A stretch of DNA of 6,445 nucleotides from an uncultured Bacillota bacterium (GCA_937960725.1 CALGOY010000125.1:1-6445); one strand, 5' to 3'; counted from the first letter of the stretch, positions 1-6,396 are shown. Made by a program: numbers and translations. Notes: generated by a model not told the origin, from the sequence alone.

Positions 1-74
1 TACCCCGCTGTCATCGTCACCGCCATAGCAACAACTAGGGTTAAAATACTTTTCCATTTGTGCTTTATAAACAC
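1..74 (-). CDS. Partial gene: signal-peptide start of a putative exported protein
   Basis: Only the first 24 codons are present; the gene leaves the window at position 1. The reading starts at a GTG (74-72) preceded by a strong Shine-Dalgarno GGAGGG (86-81) at 6 nt spacing. The translation begins MFIKHKWKSILTL and continues VVAMAVTMTAG: a short basic N-region (K4, H5, K6, K8) followed by a hydrophobic core of about 15 residues ending in small residues. This is a classic Sec signal peptide or N-terminal membrane anchor. No mature domain is visible, so function cannot be assigned. It lies downstream of the amidase gene on the same strand, with an 81-nt gap holding two inverted repeats. The start codon sits inside one of them (69-111). 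The start call rests on the RBS and the signal-peptide pattern; the short length is the main uncertainty. Confidence 0.62.
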   Translation of the reverse strand, partial: MFIKHKWKSILTLVVAMAVTMTAG

Positions 75-111
75 TATAATCCCTCCGGATATTATTTGGA
101 CTATAGTGTTT
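69..111 (-). promoter_or_regulatory. Inverted repeat / RNA hairpin covering the start codon of the 1-74 gene
   Basis: The arms are 98-111 and 69-82, 14 nt each, with a 15-nt loop (83-97). Read as leftward RNA, AAACACUAUAGUCC pairs with GGAUUAUAGUGUUU over 14 consecutive pairs, one of them a G-U wobble. The 3' arm contains the GUG start codon (74-72) and the last two bases of the GGAGGG Shine-Dalgarno; the other four lie in the loop. The structure would therefore hinder ribosome binding until opened. As DNA, the same dyad could be an operator for a dimeric regulator; the 5' arm includes TATAGT, a possible -10-like element, but no good -35 precedes it. No long U-run follows the 3' arm on this strand, so it is not a typical terminator for leftward transcription. 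Confidence 0.6.
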
Positions 112-113
112 CC

Positions 114-156
114 ATTTTTATCTTTTTTATACGTTTAATTGCATTTAGATAAAAAT
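114..156. repeat. AT-rich inverted repeat after the amidase gene
   Basis: ATTTTTATCT (114-123) and AGATAAAAAT (147-156) are perfect 10-nt inverted copies separated by 23 nt. One arm touches the amidase stop codon (158-156). The stem would be almost all A-U with a wide loop, so as a terminator it would be weak. It could be part of a regulatory region for the downstream signal-peptide gene, or chance symmetry in AT-rich DNA. Confidence 0.3.
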
Positions 157-653
157 TAAACTCTAACCCCAAGTATTTTTATAAAGCGAATTCTGCTCCA
201 ATGATACTGATTTAAGGGATATCTCAACCTATCATAGCTATGGGTATTTATAAATATATTGTTTATATCGGGAATAGCTCCACACTCTACAATGAAAAGA
301 GAATGGCCGAAATTCCCCTTTTCATCAAAGGCTAGTTGAATAATATCCCCCGGTTCTATATCCCCAATATTCACTTGTTCGCCATAGGGGCCGGGAGATT
401 TTTCGCTTCGGGTCAAAAATCTATATAAATATTCTACTCCTGTCCATGCAGGGGCCTTTCGGTTAGCGTCGATATAATACCATCCCCATGTTGGGGTATA
501 ATTCATTACTCCACTCCCCGCATATATACATTGGGATATAAAATTAGTACAGTCGCCGCCTAAGTTGCTATAATCGTAGTACAATGGATTCCTTCCGAGG
601 GCCCACCGATTAGAATATGAAATAGCCTTAGCTCTTTCATAACTTTTTTGCAT
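156..653 (-). CDS. Stand-alone putative amidase-domain protein (Amidase_6-like, Cys-His hydrolase fold)
   Basis: This is a 165-residue protein made almost entirely of one domain resembling the 'putative amidase domain' family (Amidase_6), a papain/NlpC-P60-like fold. The N-terminus has the family signature: Y5-x-R7-x2-A-x2-Y13-x3-W17 followed by R21-N22-P23-x-Y25. Next comes the nucleophile motif GGDCTNFISQC with Cys35. Trp56 and Trp58 lie in a WGW patch, and GDIEPGD (97-103) is the usual turn before the core strand. GHSLFIVE places the general-base His117, and NTH (136-138) supplies a third polar residue. Family members are presumed cell-wall or peptide amidases, but the substrate here is unknown. 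No signal peptide or binding domain is attached, so it may act in the cytoplasm (for example the mother cell or forespore) or be released by lysis. The start chosen is ATG 653, because GGAGGAGG (669-662) lies just upstream at 8 nt. An upstream TTG at 671 would put that RBS inside the gene. The 5' region is sequestered in a hairpin (654-710). Confidence 0.82.
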   Translation of the reverse strand: MQKSYERAKAISYSNRWALGRNPLYYDYSNLGGDCTNFISQCIYAGSGVMNYTPTWGWYYIDANRKAPAWTGVEYLYRFLTRSEKSPGPYGEQVNIGDIEPGDIIQLAFDEKGNFGHSLFIVECGAIPDINNIFINTHSYDRLRYPLNQYHWSRIRFIKILGVRV

Positions 654-710
654 AAAAAAAACCTCCTCCAATATAACTGTTTATATCCAGTATATGGGGA
701 AGGTTTTTTT
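654..710 (-). terminator. Terminator-like hairpin after yebC whose 3' arm is the amidase ribosome binding site
   Basis: On the leftward RNA, an A7-CCTTCCCC arm (710-696) pairs with GGAGGAGG-U7 (669-655) over about 12 continuous pairs, one of them G-U. A single mismatch and two more G-C pairs follow. The enclosed segment also folds: AUAUACUG (695-688) pairs with CAGUUAUAU (680-672) with one bulged U. The 3' arm ends in eight U residues directly abutting the amidase ATG (653-651). It therefore has the form of an intrinsic terminator for yebC and at the same time buries the amidase Shine-Dalgarno. The A-run on the other side makes it symmetric, so it could also stop rightward transcription. I found no convincing promoter for the amidase; TTATCA-18 nt-TATACT inside the 5' part is a weak candidate. 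Confidence 0.65.
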
Positions 711-737
711 AATGATAATAAGACAATAAATAATATA

Positions 738-1469
738 TTAATTTTCACCAATATCTAGGTTATGATAGACACTTTGAACATCATCGTGATCTTCTAGCTT
801 ATCTATCAAAGATAAAACCTGTTCCTTTTGCTCTTCATTTAAGCTGACATAATTCTGTGGAAACATTCCAATTTCAGCAGATGCAAACTTATATCCTGCC
901 TGCTCTAAAGCTTCGCGAACTTGTGTAAACCGGGCAGGTTCTACCAATATTTCATAGATTTCATCTTCTTCCTCGATATCTTCGGCGCCTGCCTCCAATG
1001 CCTGCATCATAAGTTCATCTTCATCTATAGAATCCGATTTCTCAATTATGATCAAACCTTTTCGCTCAAACATCCAGGATACACATCCTGTAGCCCCAAG
1101 GCTGCCGCCACTTCGATCAAATAGATAGCGCATTTCACTAGCTGTTCGATTCCTATTATCCGTCAAAGCTTGAACTATAACAGCTACTCCATGGGGACCA
1201 TAGCCTTCATAGGTTATCTCTTCATAATTTACGCTTCCTAATTCCCCGGCAGCTCTTTTTATATTCCGTTCAATATTTTCGTTGGGCATATTAGCAGCCC
1301 TGGCTTTAGCAATAGCATCTCTTAAACGCGGATTTGTATCAGGATCGCTACCGCCCTCTTTTACTGCAACTGCAATTTCTCTACCCAATTTAGTAAAGAG
1401 CTTACCCCTTTGGGCATCAACTTTTTGTTTTTTATGTTTTATATTAGCCCATTTTGAATGTCCTGCCAT
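738..1469 (-). CDS. yebC: YebC/PmpR (TACO1) family protein
   Basis: This 243-residue protein is full length for the family (about 240-250). It opens with the hallmark [15 protein letters not shown], followed by the conserved blocks [12 protein letters not shown] (21-32), [12 protein letters not shown] (39-50) and [17 protein letters not shown] (56-72). [13 protein letters not shown] (87-99), LTDNRNRT (102-109) and [14 protein letters not shown] (121-134) complete the match. The family was first described as DNA-binding transcriptional regulators. More recent work assigns bacterial YebC and mitochondrial TACO1 a role on the ribosome, relieving stalls at proline-rich stretches; the role here is inferred from family membership. 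It is cytoplasmic. The start is ATG 1469 with AGGAGGT (1485-1479) 9 nt upstream. It is transcribed from a sigma-A-like promoter (1510-1538) in a region shared with the divergent PBP gene. The downstream hairpin at 654-710 probably ends the transcript. Confidence 0.96.
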   Translation of the reverse strand: MAGHSKWANIKHKKQKVDAQRGKLFTKLGREIAVAVKEGGSDPDTNPRLRDAIAKARAANMPNENIERNIKRAAGELGSVNYEEITYEGYGPHGVAVIVQALTDNRNRTASEMRYLFDRSGGSLGATGCVSWMFERKGLIIIEKSDSIDEDELMMQALEAGAEDIEEEDEIYEILVEPARFTQVREALEQAGYKFASAEIGMFPQNYVSLNEEQKEQVLSLIDKLEDHDDVQSVYHNLDIGEN

Positions 1470-1509
1470 ATTTGGACAACCTCCTGTTTTCCGAATAAAT
1501 TGCTAATTT

Positions 1510-1538
1510 ATAATAACATAATTACAGCTGTATGTAAA
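1510..1538 (-). promoter_or_regulatory. Sigma-A-type promoter of yebC with a palindrome in its spacer
   Basis: Reading leftward, the -35 TTTACA (1538-1533) and -10 TATTAT (1515-1510) are separated by exactly 17 nt. Each matches consensus at five of six positions. They lie about 40 nt upstream of the yebC ATG. The spacer contains the perfect 10-bp palindrome TACAGCTGTA (1523-1532), which may be an operator or coincidence. Confidence 0.65.
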
Positions 1539-1583
1539 GTAACTGGTTTTAATACAATTTTTATTCCCCATATTGACAGCTTG

Positions 1584-1592
1584 TGATATAAT
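1584..1592 (+). promoter_or_regulatory. Extended -10 promoter candidate for the PBP gene
   Basis: TATAAT (1587-1592) is a perfect -10 preceded by TG at 1584-1585, giving the extended TGnTATAAT form that tolerates a poor -35. The hexamer at 17 nt spacing (TTCCCC, 1564-1569) is weak. The implied transcription start near 1600 would give a leader of about 30 nt before ATG 1631. Confidence 0.55.
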
Positions 1593-1618
1593 TATAGCAA
1601 AACCGATGTCTAACTTAT

Positions 1619-1623
1619 GGAGG
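1619..1623 (+). promoter_or_regulatory. Ribosome binding site of the PBP gene
   Basis: GGAGG followed by seven bases and then ATG 1631 fixes the start. A second ATG at 1637 would have a longer spacing (13 nt) and is less likely. Confidence 0.8.
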
Positions 1624-1630
1624 AATTTTT

Positions 1631-4549
1631 ATGAAAATGAAATTTAACTGGCCTAATTGGCTTTTTAAGGGCAGGTCGGAAAATCCTGTAAAGCCTGCTT
1701 CTACAGCAAAGAGCGAAAATACAGTAAAGAGGGAAAATAATGAAAGTAAAGAACAAAAAAATAGTTCTATTATGCGCTTTTTTACAAGGGAAAAAAGGGA
1801 GCCTAATTTTTTCCTTTCTGTTTTTGTCACTACTTTACGCCTATTTATCATTTTGTTTTTAGTCGTCGGTTTTGCCGGATTTGGTGCAGTTATTGGAGTA
1901 GGAAAAGCCTATCTAGATTCTACTCCGGAATTGGATGTGGCACAAATTCAGGATCAAAGCGAAACATCTTTTATCTACGATAGATATGGAAACTTGATTA
2001 CTGAATATTATGGCTATGAAAACCGCGTCTGGGCTACTATAGATGAAATACCGGAAATGCTTAAAAAAGCATTTATAGCTATTGAAGATGCCCGATTTTA
2101 TGTACACAAAGGCATCGACGTAAAACGCTTGTTTGGTGCCGTAGTTCATAATTTGCGCAACGAAACGGTTCAGGGAGCTAGTACGATTACCCAGCAGCTG
2201 ATTAAAAATACCATATTGACTCCGGAGGTTAGCTATAAGAGAAAGATCCAGGAAATGTATCTTGCTATCCAGCTGGAAAAAAAGTACACCAAAGATCAAA
2301 TATTAGAAGCTTACCTAAATACTATCCATTTGGGAGGATCAAACTACGGAGTTAAAGCCGCTGCTAAAGATTATTTTGGTAAAGAGTTAAATGAGTTAAC
2401 CCTACAGGAATGTGCGCTGCTGGCAGGTATTACAAAAAATCCCTGGAGGTATGACCCTAGAGCAAACTTCTATGATAGAAACAAGCCAGAATGGACTATC
2501 GACCGAACCAATTTAGTTTTAAGTAGAATGTATGAAACAGGAAGCATCACGAAAGAAGAATATGAAAGCGCTAGAATAGATTCGGTTGAGGAAGCGAAAA
2601 AAGCCTTAAATATAATTGAGGAACCTTCCAACAACGATTATCCAATGAAGTACTTTATTGAGTATGTAATCCAAGACGTAAGAGATAGGCTTATGGAAGT
2701 AAAGGGCTGGAAAGGGGAAGAAGGCAGGCGTAAAGCAGAACAATATATATACTCTGGAGGTCTCCATATTTATACCACCCTCGACCCCGAAATACAGAAA
2801 ACAGTTGAAGAAGCTGTATATAGTTATAAGAATTATCCTAAATTCACTAGTTCTATTTATAATACCAGCAGCCAAGGTATACAACAGCCGCAAGCTGCTG
2901 CAGTAGTTATAGATCAGCATACCGGAGAGCTTCGAGCTATAGTCGGAGGTAAACAACCTCCCACCGGAAAGCGGCAGTTCAACAGGGCCTTCCAAGGTAA
3001 GCTCCCCTTAGGCTCATCTATAAAACCTCTTTCCGTCTACGGGCCCTTTATTGAAATGGGTTATCCCGGCGGGATTATATTGGAGAATATACCGGCGCCT
3101 ATAGAGGGCTGGACAGGTGGAAAATATCCTTATCCCAGAAACTATGGCGGTGGCAGCTTTGAAGGTCCTACTTCGGTGCGCAGAGGAATCACTAAATCTC
3201 TAAATGTAGTTGCAGCCAGAATAGTCCTTGATCGGGTTGGCCCTAAATATTCCGCCGATAAATTGAGAGAACTAGGCCTAACCGACGTAACAGAACAACC
3301 GGCGGATTTAGCCCTTGGAACGTATGGAAACAATATGATTGAAGTGGCTGGAGCCTATGCAGCAATTGCTAACAAAGGAATATATCAGGAACCTATATCA
3401 TTCACCAGAGTCTTAGATAAAGACGGAAATGAAATATTAAACTCTAGCGACTTTCAAATTAGAAGAGTAGTATTTAAAGAAAGCACCAGCTTTATCCTAA
3501 CTGAGTGGATGCAGGACGTTGTAAACGGAGGTACTGCGACCGTTAGAATAAAAAACAAAAATGGGCAACTTATAAAAGTTGCAGGAAAGACGGGTACTAA
3601 CAGTGATTTTAAGGGAGTATACTTCGCAGGATTTACTCCCTACTATACAGCAACCGTATGGATTGGGCACGATTATTTTCAACCTTTTGTTTCAGGGTCA
3701 ACAGGAGGCAAGTTTGCTGCTCCACTATGGAAGACTTTTATGGAAGCTATCCATAGCGATCTAGAAAGTATTGATTTCTACGAAAAAGTCCCAGATAATG
3801 TGGTAAGATTCACTGTCTGTGGTGTCTCCGGAAAACGACCCAATGGAAATCTTTGCGCAAACGATGTAAGCGGTCGAGGATTGGTCACAGAATGGTTTCC
3901 AAAAGATGCTATCCCAGACGATGTGTGTGATATGCATGTTGAGGTAGAAGTATGCATCTATTCGGGTAAGAGGCCCTCACCCTTCTGCCCAGCAGAGCAT
4001 AGACAGAAAAAATCTGTTATAGTCATACCAAAAGATTCTCCATATCAGCATCTATCCAGTGAACAGCTAGCAAAATACTTGCCTGGTGCAGTAAAAAATG
4101 CAGCAGAATTGCAAAATGTTGATTACAATAACCCCGAACATAGGCAATATTTCTGTGCTCTGCATACAGAAGAGTGGTTTGCAGGCGAGCAACAGCGGGA
4201 AACTATGAAGCGGCAAGCTTCGGCACTAATCGCTCAGGTTAAAGCTGATATGAGTAAATATGACAGCCTGTTGACTCAACAACAAAAGCAAATTCTCAAC
4301 AATGCAATCGCCTCCTTAGAGAAAGCCTTGGAAAATGGCAAGGCAAATCTACCGTCGGGAGAGGGACAGGATGTCATTACACAGCTTCCTGTATTTGATC
4401 CTGCAGTTGCTCAAGAGGCCATGGATAATCTTATTCAACTATATAAGGATATTTTCAGTTCAATAGGAGATGGCGGAAATGGAGATGTAAAACCAGAAGA
4501 ACCTCAAGATCAACCACAGGATCAACCTCAAAATCAACCACAAAATTAG
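1631..4549 (+). CDS. Class A penicillin-binding protein (PBP1A-type bifunctional transglycosylase/transpeptidase)
   Basis: This 972-residue membrane-anchored enzyme polymerises lipid II and cross-links the glycan strands outside the cytoplasmic membrane. A charged cytoplasmic tail (1-58) is followed by one membrane segment (about 60-91). The GT51 transglycosylase domain (about 110-300) has AIEDARFYVHKGID with catalytic Glu152, then QGASTITQQLIKN (181-193) and the EAYLN motif with second Glu226. The transpeptidase domain (about 375-715) has all three motifs: S462-x-x-K465 (GSSIKP), S523-L-N525 and K653-T-G-T656. The C-terminal extension is long. Two copies of a VCxxSGKRP element (729-737 and 774-782) lie within a region holding C730, C742, C766, C775, C786 and C842. 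A charged, helix-prone stretch follows (about 850-940), and the protein ends in a Pro/Gln tail (957-972). A mrcA/ponA-type symbol would be a guess among paralogues. It is divergent from yebC and convergent with the spoVA operon; no sporulation-specific signal is seen, so vegetative use is as likely. Confidence 0.96.
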   Translation: MKMKFNWPNWLFKGRSENPVKPASTAKSENTVKRENNESKEQKNSSIMRFFTREKREPNFFLSVFVTTLRLFIILFLVVGFAGFGAVIGVGKAYLDSTPELDVAQIQDQSETSFIYDRYGNLITEYYGYENRVWATIDEIPEMLKKAFIAIEDARFYVHKGIDVKRLFGAVVHNLRNETVQGASTITQQLIKNTILTPEVSYKRKIQEMYLAIQLEKKYTKDQILEAYLNTIHLGGSNYGVKAAAKDYFGKELNELTLQECALLAGITKNPWRYDPRANFYDRNKPEWTIDRTNLVLSRMYETGSITKEEYESARIDSVEEAKKALNIIEEPSNNDYPMKYFIEYVIQDVRDRLMEVKGWKGEEGRRKAEQYIYSGGLHIYTTLDPEIQKTVEEAVYSYKNYPKFTSSIYNTSSQGIQQPQAAAVVIDQHTGELRAIVGGKQPPTGKRQFNRAFQGKLPLGSSIKPLSVYGPFIEMGYPGGIILENIPAPIEGWTGGKYPYPRNYGGGSFEGPTSVRRGITKSLNVVAARIVLDRVGPKYSADKLRELGLTDVTEQPADLALGTYGNNMIEVAGAYAAIANKGIYQEPISFTRVLDKDGNEILNSSDFQIRRVVFKESTSFILTEWMQDVVNGGTATVRIKNKNGQLIKVAGKTGTNSDFKGVYFAGFTPYYTATVWIGHDYFQPFVSGSTGGKFAAPLWKTFMEAIHSDLESIDFYEKVPDNVVRFTVCGVSGKRPNGNLCANDVSGRGLVTEWFPKDAIPDDVCDMHVEVEVCIYSGKRPSPFCPAEHRQKKSVIVIPKDSPYQHLSSEQLAKYLPGAVKNAAELQNVDYNNPEHRQYFCALHTEEWFAGEQQRETMKRQASALIAQVKADMSKYDSLLTQQQKQILNNAIASLEKALENGKANLPSGEGQDVITQLPVFDPAVAQEAMDNLIQLYKDIFSSIGDGGNGDVKPEEPQDQPQDQPQNQPQN
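4502..4546 (+). repeat. 12-bp tandem repeat encoding the PQ(D/N)Q tail of the PBP
   Basis: Three full units (4502-4513, 4514-4525, 4526-4537) and nine bases of a fourth run up to the TAG stop. Each encodes Pro-Gln-(Asp/Asn)-Gln. The units are diverged, alternating CCT-CAA/G and CCA-CAA/G, so this is an older low-complexity array. Such units can expand or contract by slippage without changing frame. Confidence 0.75.
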
Positions 4550-4577
4550 CTAAACCAATATAACGGAAGCTAATGAA

Positions 4578-4635
4578 AGAAGCAAATAAGGCGATAAATT
4601 CGATTGCCTTATTTGCTTCTATTTTTTTATTTTTA
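4578..4635 (+). terminator. Intrinsic terminator of the PBP gene, between convergent genes
   Basis: AGAAGCAAATAAGGC (4578-4592) and GCCTTATTTGCTTCT (4606-4620) form a perfect 15-bp stem. It can extend by three pairs (one G-U) to a 7-nt loop, and a T-rich tract follows (4621-4635). It sits 29 nt after the PBP stop. The spoVAE stop at 4643 lies just beyond it, so the same stem may also end leftward spoVA transcription, although the T-run on that side is poor. Confidence 0.9.
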
Positions 4636-4642
4636 TTCCAAC

Positions 4643-4999
4643 TCACCTCTTCGCCTTGGGATCAAATAGGATAGCAATAATATATCCAAATACAACCGCA
4701 GCAGTTATACCTCCTGCAGTAGCCTTTACACCTCCCGTAAAGGCCCCTAGTATCCCAGATTCTTTTACACCCTTTATGGCACCTTTAGCTAGAGTATATC
4801 CGAATCCAGGCAGTGGTACAGTAGCTCCGGCTCCACCAAATTTTACAATAGGTTCATAGATGCCGAGAGCCGTTAATATAACTCCTGCTGTTACGAAAGA
4901 TACCAAAATTCTTGCCGATGTTATATTAGTCTTGTCTATAAGAATTTGACCAATTACGCATATAAGGCCCCCTGTTATAAAAGCTTTCAAATAGTCCAA
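4643..4999 (-). CDS. spoVAE: Stage V sporulation protein AE (SpoVAE/SpoVAEb type)
   Basis: This 118-residue membrane protein matches the usual SpoVAEb length and pattern. It has an N-terminal segment with GGLICVIGQ (10-18), a hydrophobic span (about 29-50) ending in LGIYEP, and the signature FGGAGATVPLPGFG (54-67). A soluble stretch, a C-terminal membrane span (about 92-112) and a basic tail PKAKR follow. SpoVA proteins form the inner spore-membrane channel that moves Ca-dipicolinic acid into the forespore and out during germination. The gene starts at TTG 4999: no ATG, GTG or TTG lies between it and an in-frame stop upstream, and GAGGGG (5013-5008) sits 8 nt before it. It begins 4 nt after the spoVAD stop, so translation is probably coupled. 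It is the last gene of the operon. Confidence 0.94.
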   Translation of the reverse strand: MDYLKAFITGGLICVIGQILIDKTNITSARILVSFVTAGVILTALGIYEPIVKFGGAGATVPLPGFGYTLAKGAIKGVKESGILGAFTGGVKATAGGITAAVVFGYIIAILFDPKAKR

Positions 5000-5003
5000 A
5001 GTC

Positions 5004-6020
5004 TCATCCCCTCTTTTCTATTACAATTGCGTGGGCAATGCTAGGAATTGTTTCTCCCTGCTGGCTGCTGGTAGTGCTAAGCAAAGCTCCCGTTGCCGCC
5101 ATTAAAATTCTGCTGTATTCGCCTTCCTCCATCTTTTTCAACAAATAGCCTGCAAGCACTACTGCCGAACATGCGCAGCCGCTACCCCCTGCATGGGTGT
5201 CCTGTTCTTCGCTAAATATTTCACATCCGCAATCGATAAATCGATCCTCTATGTTATAGCCGTCTTTTTTTAGTAAATCTATTGCAAGTTGACGGCCGTA
5301 TATACCTAAATATCCTGATACGATTAGGTCGAAATCTTCTGGACCTTCATTCGTATCTTTAAAGTAAGCTCTAAAGGTGTCTGCAGCCGCTGGAGCCATG
5401 GCTGCTCCCATATTGTTAGCATCCTTTATACCGTAGTCTATGACTTTCCCCGTAGTTACATGGGTAATACAAGGACCTTCCCCTTCACTTGATAAAATAA
5501 AGGCACCTGCGCCTGTGACAGTCCACTGTGCAGTCGGAGGTCTTTGAGTTCCCATCTCTAGCGGAAAGCGAAACTGTCTCTCCGCTGTACAAAAATGGCT
5601 GGAAACTACGCACAAAACATCGTCAGCGTATCCTCCGTCCACTAAAACGGAGCCTATAGATAAAGATTCGGTCAAAGTAGAGCAGGCTCCAAATAAGCCA
5701 TAGAAAGGGATCCCTAGAGATCGAGCTGCAAAATTGGCGGTAATAATCTGATTAAGTAAGTCTCCTCCTAACAAACAGTGGATATCCTGAGGTTTTTTTC
5801 CGATCTTAGTTAGAGCTAATTCAGCCGTTTCTTGAAATATCCTTCTCTCTGCTCTCTCCCAGCTTTTCTCTCCCCATAGATTATCTTCTAAAACCTTATC
5901 AAAGTATTTTCCAAGGGGACCTTCTCCTTCTTTTCTACCGACAATAGCCGCTCTAGAGATGATTTTGGGAATATTATTGGTAAATCTAATAGTCTGCCCT
6001 CCAATTCTATTTATTGCCAT
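5004..6020 (-). CDS. spoVAD: Stage V sporulation protein AD (SpoVAD), thiolase-fold dipicolinate-binding protein
   Basis: The length, 338 residues, is that of the Bacillus subtilis protein. SpoVAD has a thiolase/ketoacyl-synthase fold and is known to bind dipicolinic acid; it is the soluble partner of the SpoVA channel at the spore inner membrane. Visible landmarks are the N-terminal GGQTIRF (7-13), LLGGDLLNQI (83-92) and FYGLFGACSTLTESL (106-120), where Cys113 sits at the thiolase nucleophile position. SSHFCTAERQFRFPLE (140-155), GAGAFIL (170-176) and the Cys-rich HAGGSGCACS (276-285) follow. The start is ATG 6020, with a GGGGG ribosome binding site (6031-6027) overlapping the spoVAC stop codon. 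The gene lies 10 nt after spoVAC and 4 nt before spoVAE, a tight operon expected to be read in the forespore by sigma-G; that promoter is outside the window. Confidence 0.97.
   Translation of the reverse strand: MAINRIGGQTIRFTNNIPKIISRAAIVGRKEGEGPLGKYFDKVLEDNLWGEKSWERAERRIFQETAELALTKIGKKPQDIHCLLGGDLLNQIITANFAARSLGIPFYGLFGACSTLTESLSIGSVLVDGGYADDVLCVVSSHFCTAERQFRFPLEMGTQRPPTAQWTVTGAGAFILSSEGEGPCITHVTTGKVIDYGIKDANNMGAAMAPAAADTFRAYFKDTNEGPEDFDLIVSGYLGIYGRQLAIDLLKKDGYNIEDRFIDCGCEIFSEEQDTHAGGSGCACSAVVLAGYLLKKMEEGEYSRILMAATGALLSTTSSQQGETIPSIAHAIVIEKRG
5008..5013 (-). promoter_or_regulatory. Ribosome binding site that fixes the TTG start of spoVAE
   Basis: GAGGGG lies inside the last codons of spoVAD, 8 nt before TTG 4999. 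An ATG directly after it (5007-5005) opens only seven codons in another frame and is not the start. Confidence 0.7.
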
Positions 6021-6030
6021 ATCTATCCCC

Positions 6031-6396
6031 CTACTTCACTACAAAATAATAGATTAGCCCTACAATTACTGAAGCACTAATGCCGTGAATCAAAACAGGT
6101 CCTGCAATTGAAAACAATTTAGCACCAACTCCAAAGACATATCCTTCCCTTTTAAACTCCATCGCTGGAGAAACTATAGAATTTGCAAAACCTGTTATAG
6201 GTACAATGGAACCTGCACCAGCTCTTTTCCCAATATCATCATAAATACCTAATCCAGTCAACAAAGATCCTAAAAAAATCATTATAATAGAAGTAAAGGC
6301 TCCTGCCTCCTCTTGACTCAGCTGGTAATAATTTTTAGCTAAATTACTGATAGCCTGTCCTATGGTACAGATAATTCCCCCAACTATAAAGGCCAT
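6031..6396 (-). CDS. spoVAC: Stage V sporulation protein AC (SpoVAC), probably missing its N-terminus
   Basis: The 121 residues read from ATG 6396 match the core of SpoVAC, a membrane component of the spore dipicolinate channel reported to be mechanosensitive. They include FIVGGIICTIGQAI at the start, a hydrophobic span with LTGLGIYDDIG, the signature GAGSIVPITGFANS and a soluble stretch EFKREGYVFGVGAK. A last span runs to the VVK end. SpoVAC proteins are normally about 140-150 residues and carry a cytoplasmic lead with a PKxxxVxNC-type motif. That motif is encoded here just upstream (6397-6441) but is cut off by an in-frame TAA (6444-6442). ATG 6396 has no recognisable Shine-Dalgarno, unlike every other gene in the window. 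Either this short start is used, or the gene is broken or contains a base error at its 5' end. Identity is certain; the start is not. Confidence 0.85.
   Translation of the reverse strand: MAFIVGGIICTIGQAISNLAKNYYQLSQEEAGAFTSIIMIFLGSLLTGLGIYDDIGKRAGAGSIVPITGFANSIVSPAMEFKREGYVFGVGAKLFSIAGPVLIHGISASVIVGLIYYFVVK

Noticed and set aside
654..671. Upstream TTG start for the amidase gene, adding six residues
   Set aside because: The added codons are the GGAGGAGG ribosome binding site and the T-run of the hairpin. ATG 653 has ideal spacing.
921..1506. Rightward open frames antisense to yebC (921-1124 and 1282-1506)
   Set aside because: They lie opposite a clearly conserved gene, have no ribosome binding site, and their composition is that of a complement strand.
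1573..1578. TTGACA as a perfect -35 for the PBP gene
   Set aside because: It is only 8 nt from the TATAAT at 1587, and no -10 lies at 16-18 nt spacing. The extended -10 explains the promoter better.
1615..3682. Several leftward open frames antisense to the PBP gene
   Set aside because: The PBP frame contains all catalytic motifs continuously; the antisense frames have no domain signature or ribosome binding site.
4656..4859. Rightward Pro/Ala-rich open frame opposite spoVAE
   Set aside because: It is the mirror of Gly/Ala/Val-rich membrane codons of spoVAE and has no independent support.
4985..5007. ATG at 5007 as the start of spoVAE
   Set aside because: It reads in another frame and stops after seven codons. 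The conserved SpoVAE sequence begins from TTG 4999.
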